From positions 1 to 64,000 of the forward strand of contig CAZXMO010000005.1 in the NCBI GenBank assembly GCA_964641125.1: 64,000 nt of DNA. Direction: 5' to 3'. Origin of the DNA: JBKHAJ01 sp964641125. GTDB taxonomy: Bacteria; Spirochaetota; Spirochaetia; SPDA01; CAZSGZ01. The stretch's first letter is position 1, and the number at the start of each line of letters is the position of its first letter. The notes beneath the pieces are model-generated. The model made no database searches and was not told the DNA's origin. It saw nothing but the letters and a program-made list of their open reading frames with translations. Of this stretch, positions 1 through 8,557 are shown piece after piece. Both the position numbers and the translations under genes were made by a program.

Positions 1-777
1 CCCTTCTACGCGGCGCCCACCACCGCCGGGACCGGTACCGAGACCACCAAGAACGCGGTGATAAGCAAGGTCGGGGAGGGGGGATTCAAGAAGTCCCTGC
101 GTCACGACAACTACGTCCCCGACGCGGCGGTTGTCGATCCCGAGCTTACCCGGTCGTGTCCCATGAACATCACCGCGGCATCGGGAATGGACGCGATAAC
201 CCAGCTCTTAGAGGCCTTCGTCTCCACCGAGGCGAGCCCTATGAGTGACGCCCTGGTTATTACCGGGCTCATGACCGCGGGGCGCTCGTTCGAACGGGCG
301 GTCAAGCAGGGTGATTCCGATATCGAGGCCCGCAAGGACATGTCCTACGCCGCGACCATGTCGGGATTGGGCCTCGCTAACGCGGGATTGGGGATCGTCC
401 ACGGTTTCGCGAGTTCCGTAGGCGGGATGTATCCCATTCCCCACGGGACGGTCTGCGGGACCCTCCTTTCGGCGGCCACCGAGGTCATTATCGATAAGCT
501 CTTCAATCTCGAGCAGGAGAACAACACCGCCCTGATCAAGTACGCCGAGGCGGGAAAATACCTCTCCTTAAGGGATTACGGAACGGTGGAGGACAACTGT
601 AAGGCCCTCGTCGACACCCTGGCCCGATGGACCGAGGAGTTCTCCCTCGACCGGCTCGGAATATACGGGATTACCGACGCCGACATTCCAATCATCTGTG
701 ACAAGACCGGACGAAAGAACACCCCGGTGGACCTCGATACCGGGGACCTCGTCGAAATACTCACCGCCAGGGTCTAG
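1..777 (+). CDS. Iron-containing alcohol dehydrogenase, 5' end missing (partial)
   Basis: The reading frame is open from base 1 and is cut by the window edge. The first residues read PFYAAPTTAGTGTETTKNAV, the nucleotide-binding PTTAGTG segment of group III Fe-dependent alcohol dehydrogenases, so roughly the N-terminal third is missing. Metal-site landmarks follow: GMDAITQLLEA, GLGIVHGFASS and IPHGTVCG. In the classical family the first of these is D-A-L-T-H; here a Gln takes the place of that His, while the two later His ligands are kept. The enzyme would interconvert an aldehyde or ketone and an alcohol with NAD(P)H. The substrate cannot be read from sequence. The PfkB gene starts three bases after the stop, so the two are probably co-transcribed. 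Confidence 0.9.
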   Translation, partial: PFYAAPTTAGTGTETTKNAVISKVGEGGFKKSLRHDNYVPDAAVVDPELTRSCPMNITAASGMDAITQLLEAFVSTEASPMSDALVITGLMTAGRSFERAVKQGDSDIEARKDMSYAATMSGLGLANAGLGIVHGFASSVGGMYPIPHGTVCGTLLSAATEVIIDKLFNLEQENNTALIKYAEAGKYLSLRDYGTVEDNCKALVDTLARWTEEFSLDRLGIYGITDADIPIICDKTGRKNTPVDLDTGDLVEILTARV

Positions 778-780
778 AGT

Positions 781-1752
781 ATGAAATCACATTCTCCGTC
801 TCGTACGATTCTGGTGGTGTGTACCAGCCCGGTCATCCAAAAGACCCTTCTCCTCGATTCCTTTCACGAGGGGGAGGTCGTCCGGTGCACCGATCAAAGG
901 ACGGACCCCGCGGGAAAGGGTTTCAACTGCGGACGCATCCTCGTGCAGAACGGACTGTCCCCTGTTGTGTTGAGCACCGTCGGCGGATCAACCGGACCCA
1001 TTCTGGAGAGCCTCGTGGAGCGTGACGAGATTCCCGTGGAATGGGTGCGGACCGAGGGAGAGGTCAGATACTGCTACACCCTCCTCGACCGGGAAAGAGG
1101 GACCACCACCGAATTGGTAGAAGAGGCGAGGCCGGTAACCGAAAAAGAAGAGCGGCGTCTAAGAGAGACTTTCGAACAACTTATCGAGAGAATAGGCGCC
1201 GAAGGTACGGTGGTCATCGCCGGCTCCAAGCCCAAGGGCTTTTCCGACGAGATCTACCCGTGGATGGTCGCCCGGGCAAAGGAGAGGGGCTTGCGGGTGG
1301 TCCTCGATATGCGAAAGGGGGACCTCCTCGCATCATTACCCCACCGTCCCGATGTCATCAAGCCCAATTTCGTCGAGTTCGGGACCACCTTTTTCCGGCA
1401 TTTCGCGAGCACCGAAGGCCGGGAAGCCGAGGGGGATATGGACCCGGTCCGGGAAAAGATGATCGAGCTCTACAGGGAGTACGGCACCGCGAGCATTATC
1501 AGCAGGGGGAAGCGGCCCACCCTGTACCTCGAGAACGGGTCGATAAAGACGATGGAGCCTGAGAGTATCGAGCCCCTCAATACGGTGGGGTGCGGCGATG
1601 CGATGACCGCGGGGATCGCGTCGGTCATCGCCCGCGGCGGCGCCCCCGGGGAAGAGGAAGGGTTAATCTCCCGGGCGGTGCGAAGGGGCCACGAATGGGC
1701 ACGGTTAAACGCCCTACAGCTCCCGCCGGGGAGCGTTCGGCCGGGGCGTTAG
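781..1752 (+). CDS. PfkB-family sugar (phosphate) kinase, 1-phosphofructokinase-like
   Basis: This 323-aa protein is of usual length for the FruK/LacC branch of the PfkB (ribokinase-like) kinases. The N-terminal substrate motif PAGKGFNCGRIL resembles the GKGxNxA signature. The anion-hole and catalytic motif near the C terminus is NTVGCGDAMTAG, with the catalytic Asp present. The segment ERGTTTELVEEARPV is typical of 1-phosphofructokinase and tagatose-6-phosphate kinase. It probably phosphorylates a phosphosugar with ATP in the cytoplasm. No PTS or fru genes lie nearby, so the substrate is unknown. ATG begins three bases after the dehydrogenase stop. The 3' end overlaps the convergent pfp gene by four bases. 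Confidence 0.85.
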   Translation: MKSHSPSRTILVVCTSPVIQKTLLLDSFHEGEVVRCTDQRTDPAGKGFNCGRILVQNGLSPVVLSTVGGSTGPILESLVERDEIPVEWVRTEGEVRYCYTLLDRERGTTTELVEEARPVTEKEERRLRETFEQLIERIGAEGTVVIAGSKPKGFSDEIYPWMVARAKERGLRVVLDMRKGDLLASLPHRPDVIKPNFVEFGTTFFRHFASTEGREAEGDMDPVREKMIELYREYGTASIISRGKRPTLYLENGSIKTMEPESIEPLNTVGCGDAMTAGIASVIARGGAPGEEEGLISRAVRRGHEWARLNALQLPPGSVRPGR

Positions 1753-3407
1753 GATTGCTCTAAAGTCAGGGTGATGGTGGGCTGGTTGCACACCTCGTCG
1801 GGACCGTAGTACTGGACGGCTCCCGGATAGAGGTAGGAGGTCTTTACCGCCCAGCCGTCACGGTGAGCGGCGAAGCTCTTGAACGGCCTGCCGTCGAGCT
1901 CGACTAAGGCCTTCTTGATGACCGGTTTCATCGCGCCGTGACGCTGCTCGAGATTCATCATCATGGTAATGGGAATCCCCCCTGCCACCCACTCGTCGGC
2001 GGGCTCGGAGAGGTTACGGATCGACGACATGTAGCCGGTGAATCCCCGTCCGATCAGCAGAAAGGCGTTGTATCCTAGGGAGTAGCAGTAATCGGCGTCG
2101 AAGTTGGAGGGGAAGGCGCACCTCCCCTCGTAGCCGAAGAAGTGGCTTTGGGTGGAGAACTTTCCGGAGAACCGGCCCCCGCTCTTCATCTCGGCGAGCT
2201 TGTCGGTGACGATCTCTATCAACAGTTTTTCAGTCTCGATCCTCGATACCTGGACGTTTCCGTGGGGGTCCCGGTCCATAAGGAGCTGCCGCTGGATCGA
2301 GTAAGGGAGGCTCGAAAAGACGTAGGAGGAGTCCCTGCTCAAGTTCTTGTTGATCCATTCCGACTGGTCCTCGAAGGTGTGGAGGGTCGTGTAGTGTCCC
2401 GAGTGGTCGGCTAGAAGATCGTTGAGTTCCCGGATCAGCTTGCCTACTTCGGGGATGAACTCGATGAGCCCCTCCGGAACGAGGACCACTCCGAAATCTT
2501 CACCGTTTTCGGACCTGCGTACGACGGTGTTTACGATGATGTCGGTTATTCCGTCTAGGGTCATCCGGGTTTCTTCCACTTCCTCGGAGATGACGGTGAC
2601 GTTGGGCTGGGTCTGGAGGGCGCATTCTAAGGCGATGTGGGAAGCCGAGCGGCCCATGAGTTTGATGAAGTGCCAGTATTTCTTGGCGCTGTTCGCGTCC
2701 CTGCAGATGTTTCCGATCAGCTCGGAGTAAGTCTTGGTTGCGGTGTCGAAACCGAAGGAGGTTTCGATATACTCGTTCTTGAGGTCCCCGTCGATGGTCT
2801 TGGGGACCCCGATCACCTGGATTCCGGCCTTCTTTTTTTCGAAGAATTCCGCTAGGAGGGCCGCGTTGGTGTTGGAGTCGTCTCCGCCGATGACGACGAC
2901 AGCGCCGATGTTTCGGTTCCTGCAGACTTCGAGGCTCGTCTCGAACTGGTCCTCCGATTCCAGCTTCGTCCGTCCGGAACCGATGATATCGAATCCTCCT
3001 GTATTGCGGAACTGATCCACGTACCGGCCGGTAATCTCGATGGCTTTGTCCTCGAGGATCCCCCCGGGGCCGTTCAAGAATCCGAAGAGCTTGGACTCCG
3101 GATTCGCCTTCTTCAATGCATCGTAGAGCCCGCAGATGACGTTATGTCCCCCCGGGGCCTGTCCTCCCGAGAGCACCACGCCGACGTTTAACGCCTTGTC
3201 GAAACTCCCGCCCGTACCGGGGACGAAGCGGACGATAGGCCGTCCGTAGGTTTCGGTAAAGATCTGTTTCAACTCGGCCATATCGGATACCGATTCGGTG
3301 GCGGTCCCGACCTCGCTCGCGATTTCGACGAAATCGCTCCTCAAGCTCTTCGGCAGCTTCGGCTTATATGTATACCGTTCGGTTTGTAGTCGTGAGATAG
3401 ATCGCAT
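1749..3407 (-). CDS. pfp: Diphosphate--fructose-6-phosphate 1-phosphotransferase (long PPi-PFK)
   Basis: This 552-aa protein is a long-form, pyrophosphate-dependent phosphofructokinase, as found in Treponema and Borrelia. It converts fructose 6-phosphate to fructose 1,6-bisphosphate reversibly with PPi. Visible motifs are GGQAPGGHN (phosphate loop), IGGDDSNTNA (the GGDDS form that marks PPi rather than ATP use), PKTIDGDLKN (catalytic Asp) and MGRSASHIALECALQ. The start is supported by a GAGGAG Shine-Dalgarno site eight bases upstream. It lies downstream of the galT-galK pair on the same strand, about 90 bases away, so it may be read through from them or have its own promoter. The stop overlaps the convergent pfkB-type gene by four bases. 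Confidence 0.95.
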   Translation of the reverse strand: MRSISRLQTERYTYKPKLPKSLRSDFVEIASEVGTATESVSDMAELKQIFTETYGRPIVRFVPGTGGSFDKALNVGVVLSGGQAPGGHNVICGLYDALKKANPESKLFGFLNGPGGILEDKAIEITGRYVDQFRNTGGFDIIGSGRTKLESEDQFETSLEVCRNRNIGAVVVIGGDDSNTNAALLAEFFEKKKAGIQVIGVPKTIDGDLKNEYIETSFGFDTATKTYSELIGNICRDANSAKKYWHFIKLMGRSASHIALECALQTQPNVTVISEEVEETRMTLDGITDIIVNTVVRRSENGEDFGVVLVPEGLIEFIPEVGKLIRELNDLLADHSGHYTTLHTFEDQSEWINKNLSRDSSYVFSSLPYSIQRQLLMDRDPHGNVQVSRIETEKLLIEIVTDKLAEMKSGGRFSGKFSTQSHFFGYEGRCAFPSNFDADYCYSLGYNAFLLIGRGFTGYMSSIRNLSEPADEWVAGGIPITMMMNLEQRHGAMKPVIKKALVELDGRPFKSFAAHRDGWAVKTSYLYPGAVQYYGPDEVCNQPTITLTLEQS

Positions 3408-3471
3408 GCTTAAGCTCCTCTAACTGTGGGGTTCGGTTCTTTATAGGACGGACGGATACGGAAAGTCAAGA

Positions 3472-3499
3472 TTGCCCGGAATCAGTTGCCCGGAATCAG
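3472..3499. repeat. 14-bp perfect tandem duplication at the galK stop codon
   Basis: The unit TTGCCCGGAATCAG occurs twice in direct succession (3472-3485 and 3486-3499). The galK stop codon (3498-3496, minus strand) lies in the second copy, so the duplication repeats the stop codon and its downstream bases. It looks like a recent slippage event with no effect on the protein. Confidence 0.9.
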
Positions 3500-4761
3500 T
3501 CTCCCGCGAGATCGTTCAAGCAGATGCTTCCGAGAGTGCGGATTCTCAAGGGGGTGACCGATCCCTCGCCGAAGGTCCCCTCCATGATAGTGACGAACTC
3601 CTCGTAGGAACCGAAGGGAGCATAGGCCTGGATGGTCCCCGCAAAGCCCCCTCCGTGGACCCGGGCGGCGCCGCGGCCTTTCATTGCTCGATCGGCTAAG
3701 GCAAGGCCTAGGGGAATACTCTGCTCCCGGGGCCGCTCGGGGACGAAGCAGTTCTGCAGGTACTTCCAGGAGGAATCTCCGGAACCCCGTACAAGCTCGA
3801 GATACCCGTCGATGTCGTCCCGCTCGAGGGCTTCTATCTGCGCCTTGACCCGTCGGTTATCGTCGATGAAATGGAAATATCTCAAGATCCCCCGGTCTCC
3901 GGCGTGACTCCGGAGGTCGTCTATCCGGGAGAGCACGTCCTCGGGGGCGATTTCCCGGCAGTAGTCGCGGCCGAAGAAGGATGCGACCTTCCGCATTTCT
4001 TCGAAGACGGCGGCGTAGTGGGGTGTCAGATCGTCGTGGCTTCCCCCGGTATGGACGACCGCGAGGATGTACCCGCGGGATGCGAAATCGTAACGGACCC
4101 CGGTAACTACCGGATTGTCGGGGTCGAAGAAGTCGATGGCGACGATTCCCCCGTGGGCGCAGGCAATCTGGTCCATGAGACCGCAGGGCTTGCCGAAGTA
4201 GACATTTTCGGCGTACCGCCCGATCTTGGCGATTTGGACCGAGTCGATACCTCTGCCGTTGTAGAGGCGATTGAAAACGGTTCCTATCAAGACTTCCACC
4301 GAGGCGGAGGAGCTTAGGCCCGAGCCGCCGGCCACCCGGCTGGTGAGGTAGGCCTCGAATCCGCCGATATCGTAACCGGCACTCTCGAAACCCGCGGCAA
4401 TTCCCCGGATGAGGGCCGCGGTCGTACCCTCCTCGGACGGAACGGGATCGAGCCCGCTCAGCTCGACCGTGAAATCTCCATACCCCTCGGATATCAGCTT
4501 CACCGTCGGTTCATCAATGGGCCCGACCGCGGCGACAGTGTCGAGATCGACGCTCGCCGCCAAGACCCTGCCGTGATTATGATCGGTGTGGTTTCCCCCG
4601 AGCTCGCTCCGTCCGGGGGTGGAGAATCGGTACTCCGGGTCCCGGCCGAAATGCTCGGCGAAGGAACGGTCGAGTTCGGCGTATCGTTCTCGCTGATCCT
4701 CGGCGGCGTCTTGACCGTAGAGCTCCGCGAGGACCGCCGGAAAATCCATGCCGAGACCCAT
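3496..4761 (-). CDS. galK: Galactokinase
   Basis: A GHMP-family kinase of 421 aa that phosphorylates galactose to galactose 1-phosphate. The N terminus has the galactokinase signature region PGRSELGGNHTDHNHG (family form GRxNxxGEHTDYN). The ATP-binding GHMP motif is GGSGLSSSAS, and the C-terminal motif is RVHGGGFAGT. The frame stays open another 100 codons upstream, but that part overlaps galT and is not galactokinase-like. I therefore start at the ATG at 4761, whose A is the last base of the galT stop (TGATG), a coupled start. It forms an operon with galT. The 14-bp tandem repeat covers its stop codon. Confidence 0.93.
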   Translation of the reverse strand: MGLGMDFPAVLAELYGQDAAEDQRERYAELDRSFAEHFGRDPEYRFSTPGRSELGGNHTDHNHGRVLAASVDLDTVAAVGPIDEPTVKLISEGYGDFTVELSGLDPVPSEEGTTAALIRGIAAGFESAGYDIGGFEAYLTSRVAGGSGLSSSASVEVLIGTVFNRLYNGRGIDSVQIAKIGRYAENVYFGKPCGLMDQIACAHGGIVAIDFFDPDNPVVTGVRYDFASRGYILAVVHTGGSHDDLTPHYAAVFEEMRKVASFFGRDYCREIAPEDVLSRIDDLRSHAGDRGILRYFHFIDDNRRVKAQIEALERDDIDGYLELVRGSGDSSWKYLQNCFVPERPREQSIPLGLALADRAMKGRGAARVHGGGFAGTIQAYAPFGSYEEFVTIMEGTFGEGSVTPLRIRTLGSICLNDLAGD

Positions 4762-5807
4762 CAGCCGATTTCCTCGAGGTAGTGGACCTCGGACATATCT
4801 TTGAGCCTTTCCGCGGCCTGCTCCGCCGTTATGTCCCGCTGAGGCATGGCGAGCAGCTCGTATCCCACCATGTGCTTCTTGACAGTCGCCGAGCGTAAGA
4901 GGGGCGGATAGTAGTGAATATGAAAGTGCCAGTACTCGTGAGCATTCCCGTCGGTTGGGCGCTGATGGAGGCCCATGGAGTAGGGGAAGGAAGTCTCGAA
5001 GAGATTGTCGTAGCGGATCCCCAGCCGCTTCATAGCCGCCGCCAAATCGGTCCTTTCCCTTTCGGTGCATTCTTCCACCGAACGGACGTGCCGTTTCGGA
5101 AGGATCATTGTTTCGAAGGGCCAGACCGCCCAGAAGGGGACGAGGACGGTAAAGCTTTCATTTTCTAAGAGAATCCGCTCTCTCGTCTGCATCTCGTACG
5201 CCAGGTAATCGCAGAGCATGCACCGGTCGTTTTCGGCGGAGTACTTCCGCTGAGCCTCGAGTTCCCGGGCGGGGTAGGGGGGGATGGTCTCATTGGCCCA
5301 GATCTGTCCATGGGGATGGGGATTGGAGCACCCCATCATCTGTCCCCGATTCTCGAAAATCTGGACGTAGTCGATAAACTCCCGGTCTCCAAGCTCACGG
5401 TACTCCCAGCTCCACAGATCGACGATCCGGACGATGTCCTCTACCTCCATGCGGGGAACGGTCAGGTCGTGGCGCGGTGAGAAGCAGATGACCTTACAGA
5501 CGCCCCGTTCGCTCTTCCCGAGGATGAGGGGATGGGGATTGTATTCCTCCCGGGGTACTTCCTCGAGGAGGGAGGAAAAATCGTTGACGAAGGAAAAAGT
5601 CCCGGTGTAGTCGGGATTCTTCAGTCCGCCGGCCCGGGTGTTTCCCGGACAGAGGTAGCAGTCCGGATCGTACTCCGGTCCGGTGTCGGTCTGCGGGGGT
5701 TCCTGCTTACCCTGCCAGGGACGCTTGGTCCGATGAGGCGAGACGAGAATCCACTCGTCTATGAGGGGGTTGTATCTTCGGTGGGGATGATCGTCGATTT
5801 TAAGCAT
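4761..5807 (-). CDS. galT: Galactose-1-phosphate uridylyltransferase
   Basis: A 348-aa, full-length Leloir-pathway enzyme that exchanges galactose 1-phosphate and glucose 1-phosphate on UDP. The active-site motif NPHPHGQIWA holds the HPH triad with the nucleophilic His. The N-terminal motif RRYNPLIDEWILVSPHRTKR is characteristic, and the CYLC pair is a likely zinc site. A GGAGGAG Shine-Dalgarno site five bases before the ATG sets the start. It is first in the galT-galK operon. galE and galM are not in the window. Confidence 0.96.
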   Translation of the reverse strand: MLKIDDHPHRRYNPLIDEWILVSPHRTKRPWQGKQEPPQTDTGPEYDPDCYLCPGNTRAGGLKNPDYTGTFSFVNDFSSLLEEVPREEYNPHPLILGKSERGVCKVICFSPRHDLTVPRMEVEDIVRIVDLWSWEYRELGDREFIDYVQIFENRGQMMGCSNPHPHGQIWANETIPPYPARELEAQRKYSAENDRCMLCDYLAYEMQTRERILLENESFTVLVPFWAVWPFETMILPKRHVRSVEECTERERTDLAAAMKRLGIRYDNLFETSFPYSMGLHQRPTDGNAHEYWHFHIHYYPPLLRSATVKKHMVGYELLAMPQRDITAEQAAERLKDMSEVHYLEEIG

Positions 5808-5879
5808 TTTGTTACTCCTCCATGGGCTTACTGTGTACTCTAGGGCGGCGAAGGGGAGCTGTCAAGCTCGCCGGTTCGA

Positions 5880-5907
5880 TTGACAGGCCGGTGTATGCCG
5901 CTAAAAT
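5880..5907 (+). promoter_or_regulatory. Sigma70-type promoter, predicted leaderless start of manA
   Basis: TTGACA (5880-5885, perfect), 16-nt spacer, TAAAAT (5902-5907). Only six bases separate the -10 box from the manA ATG at 5914, so transcription should begin at the A of ATG. There is no Shine-Dalgarno sequence. Confidence 0.75.
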
Positions 5908-5913
5908 AGGACT

Positions 5914-7116
5914 ATGGATATCTACAGGCTCGAGAATTCCGTTCAACACTACGACTGGGGATCGAAGAAACATATACAGGATCTCCTCGGCCTCGAAGAG
6001 GACACCCCCGCCGCGGAGCTCTGGATGGGGGCCCATCCGAAGGCGCCCTCCGAGGTGATCCTTCCCGAGGGAGGGAAGAGCCTGGGTGAGCTCGTCCGGG
6101 AAAATCCTATAAGAATCTTAGGCGAAGAGACCGCCGAGCGGTTCGCGGGGGGGCTCCCCTTCCTGTTCAAGGCATTAGCCGCCGCCCGGGCCCTCTCCAT
6201 TCAGGCCCATCCCGATAAAAATACCGCCGAGGCGGGATTCCGGAGGGAGAACGACGAAAGAATCCCCTTAGACGCATACGAGCGGAACTATCGGGACGAT
6301 AATCACAAGCCGGAGATCCTCTGCGCGCTTACCGAGTTCCACGGGTTGTGCGGCTTTCGGAACCCCTACGAGATACTGGGCTTTCTCGAATCTCTCGACA
6401 TACCCGAGCTCAAGCACTGCCTCGAGCCGCTCAAAGCGGCGGAAGAGGACGGTTCCGAGGAGAAGGCGCTGAAAGACTTTTTCTCCCGGCTCATGCGTCT
6501 CGATGATGCGGAAACGAAAGATGTGGTGGAAGCGGCGGTAGAGCGCTCGGGCGGAAACTCGCCGGAGGAGCGGTGGGTCCGCCGTATAGCCGAGGACTAT
6601 CCCAAAGACCTAGGAGTTCTCGGCCCCTATTACCTCAATCTCTTTACCCTCGCCCCGGGCGAGGCGGTATATCTCTCCGCACGGGTCCTCCACGCCTACT
6701 TAGAGGGGTTCGGGATCGAGCTCATGGCCAATTCGGACAATGTACTGAGGGGGGGGCTTACCTCGAAGCATGTGGACGTCCCGGAGCTCGAATCGGTCCT
6801 ATCTTTTGCGGCGGATGTTCCTTCGCGGATAGCCGGAAAACCCGAGGCCCCGGGTATCATCGTCTACCCGACCCCCGCGGAGGAGTACGATCTGCTGCGG
6901 CTCGAGCCTAACGCGACGGAGCGGGGGCGGATCGGTTCCGTTCGGGAGGACCGGGTGGGTATTTATATCTGTACCGAGGGGAGCGGCCGGGTCCTGGGGA
7001 CCGAGGAGGATTTCGTCCTCGACTTTGCGAAGGGGGATTCCTTCATAGCCTTCGCTTCAGCCAGCAATTTCATCCTCGAAGGGGATTGCATCGTCTACGA
7101 GGCTACCGTTCCGTGA
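5914..7116 (+). CDS. manA: Mannose-6-phosphate isomerase, type I
   Basis: A 400-aa zinc-dependent cupin isomerase that interconverts mannose 6-phosphate and fructose 6-phosphate. Type I motifs are present: SIQAHPDKNTA (zinc ligands Gln and His), DDNHKPEILCALTEF (His and Glu ligands) and ARVLHAYLEGFGIELMANSD with the following GGLTSKHVDV near the active site. The start is the first ATG of the frame and matches the family N terminus (YRLENSVQHYDWGS). A consensus promoter sits directly against this ATG, so the mRNA is predicted to be leaderless. The stop overlaps the DUF188 gene (GTGA). Confidence 0.95.
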   Translation: MDIYRLENSVQHYDWGSKKHIQDLLGLEEDTPAAELWMGAHPKAPSEVILPEGGKSLGELVRENPIRILGEETAERFAGGLPFLFKALAAARALSIQAHPDKNTAEAGFRRENDERIPLDAYERNYRDDNHKPEILCALTEFHGLCGFRNPYEILGFLESLDIPELKHCLEPLKAAEEDGSEEKALKDFFSRLMRLDDAETKDVVEAAVERSGGNSPEERWVRRIAEDYPKDLGVLGPYYLNLFTLAPGEAVYLSARVLHAYLEGFGIELMANSDNVLRGGLTSKHVDVPELESVLSFAADVPSRIAGKPEAPGIIVYPTPAEEYDLLRLEPNATERGRIGSVREDRVGIYICTEGSGRVLGTEEDFVLDFAKGDSFIAFASASNFILEGDCIVYEATVP

Positions 7117-7577
7117 CTATCTGGGTCGACGCCGATTCCTGTCCGAGGGATGTCAAGCGGATCATCCGTCGGGCCGCCCGGAGACGCAGGATTCCCGCGA
7201 GCTTCGTGGCAAACCGGTTTGTAATCCCGGAGGACGAGTGGGTCAGGATGATCGTGGTCGGGACCGAGGAAGGGGCCGCCGACGCTTACCTTGTCGAGAC
7301 GGCCCGGCCTGGGGACGTGGCCGTAACCAGGGATATTCTTCTAGCCGAACGGCTCGTACGCAAGGGTATAATAACCCTGAACGACCGGGGAAGGGAATTC
7401 GACGAGGATTCGATCAGTGAGATCGTCTCGATGCGGAACTTCTCGAAGAGCCTCCGGGAGTCGGGATTGTTTATCGAACGGGACAGAAGTTTCGGAAAAA
7501 AGGAGCAGAAGGAGTTTGCCGACGCTTTTGACAGGATTCTCACACGAATGGAAGGGAAAGATACCACTATTTCTTGA
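7113..7577 (+). CDS. DUF188 / YaiI-YqxD family protein
   Basis: A 154-aa member of the DUF188 family (YaiI, YqxD), which has a PIN-like fold and no firmly established biochemical role. The N terminus TIWVDADSCPRDVKRI is the family signature (WVDADACP); a second acidic cluster is GDVAVTRDILLAERL. I use the GTG at 7113 because it overlaps the manA stop as GTGA and places the signature at the N terminus. An ATG 27 bases further upstream gives an unlikely extension. It is translationally coupled to manA. Nothing links it functionally to sugar metabolism. Confidence 0.85.
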   Translation: MTIWVDADSCPRDVKRIIRRAARRRRIPASFVANRFVIPEDEWVRMIVVGTEEGAADAYLVETARPGDVAVTRDILLAERLVRKGIITLNDRGREFDEDSISEIVSMRNFSKSLRESGLFIERDRSFGKKEQKEFADAFDRILTRMEGKDTTIS

Positions 7578-7602
7578 AATTTCTTTCGTAAAATGACATA
7601 TT
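7574..7602 (+). promoter_or_regulatory. Promoter of the TRAP operon, predicted leaderless tatT start
   Basis: TTGAAA (7574-7579), 17-nt spacer, CATATT (7597-7602), then seven bases to the tatT ATG at 7610. No Shine-Dalgarno sequence is present. A TAAAAT at 7589-7594 is an alternative -10 box but has no -35 partner. Confidence 0.55.
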
Positions 7603-7609
7603 TTCCGGT

Positions 7610-8557
7610 ATGAAAGCTAGAGTTGTCGTAATTCCCGTTCTTATAGTCGCCGTTATCCTCGGGTCGTGTTCGATTCAGAAGATGGCAATGGACTCGGTGG
7701 CCGACATGCTCGGCGGAACAGCAGCCGGGGGATCGGCCTTCACCAGGGATGACGATCCTGAGCTCGTCGGCGACGCTCTGCCCTTTGCCTTAAAACTCTA
7801 CGAAACCCTCCTCGACAGCAGCCCCGATCATCCGGGACTCCTCATGGCCACCGGGCAGCTCTTCGTTATGTACTCCAACGCCTATGTTCAAACGCCCGCT
7901 GATATGCTTCCCGAGTGGGAGTACGAAAAGCAGGAAGAAATGTACGCCCGGGCGAAGAGCCTATACCTCCGGGGCAGGGATTATCTTTTCCGGGGGATCG
8001 AGGTCAATCATCCGGGCTTTATGGATGCCCTCGAGACGGGAGAGGTCGATCCCGTTTTCGCCGGGATGACCGAAGAGGACGTACCCTACCTCTACTGGGC
8101 GGCGGCGGGATGGTTCGCGGCAATCGCAATAAACGTATTCGACCTGGAGATGACTCTCCGGATACCCCAGGCAAAGGCATTGATGGACCGGGCCTACGAG
8201 ATCGATCCCGATTTCGGAAACGGTACTATCGACGACTTTTACATCCTCTTTTACGCGTCCATGCCTCAGGACATGGGGGGGAGCCCGGAGAAGGCGCGGT
8301 ATCATTATGAGCGGGCCGTCGAGCTGAGCGGGGGAACGAACCCGTCTCCGTATCTGTCCTTAGCAACCACCTTATCTATCGCAAATCAGGATGTGGAGGA
8401 GTTTATCGGCCTTCTCACCACCGCCCTCGAAATCGACGTTGACGAGGATCCTGATAACCGTCTGGCCAATGTTGTTGCCCAGCGGAAGGCGAGGTGGTAT
8501 CTTGAGAACATCGACCGTTTCTTTTTGGAAGTACCTGAAAATTGGGAGGATTTTTAA
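7610..8557 (+). CDS. tatT: TRAP transporter accessory lipoprotein TatT
   Basis: A 315-aa exported lipoprotein related to T. pallidum TatT (TP0956), a TPR-like helical protein that associates with the TRAP substrate-binding protein. The N terminus has a short hydrophobic stretch ending in the lipobox ILGSC (Cys at residue 20). The rest is helical, with TPR-like segments such as LKLYETLLDSSPDHPGLL and KALMDRAYEIDPDFGN. It should be anchored to a membrane facing the periplasm. It is first in tatT-tatP-tatQM, and its stop abuts the tatP ATG. A promoter lies seven bases before the ATG. Confidence 0.88.
   Translation: MKARVVVIPVLIVAVILGSCSIQKMAMDSVADMLGGTAAGGSAFTRDDDPELVGDALPFALKLYETLLDSSPDHPGLLMATGQLFVMYSNAYVQTPADMLPEWEYEKQEEMYARAKSLYLRGRDYLFRGIEVNHPGFMDALETGEVDPVFAGMTEEDVPYLYWAAAGWFAAIAINVFDLEMTLRIPQAKALMDRAYEIDPDFGNGTIDDFYILFYASMPQDMGGSPEKARYHYERAVELSGGTNPSPYLSLATTLSIANQDVEEFIGLLTTALEIDVDEDPDNRLANVVAQRKARWYLENIDRFFLEVPENWEDF

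Noticed and set aside
4762..5070. 103-codon N-terminal extension of galactokinase
   Set aside because: It lies wholly inside galT in another frame, has no galactokinase features, and a coupled ATG exists at 4761.
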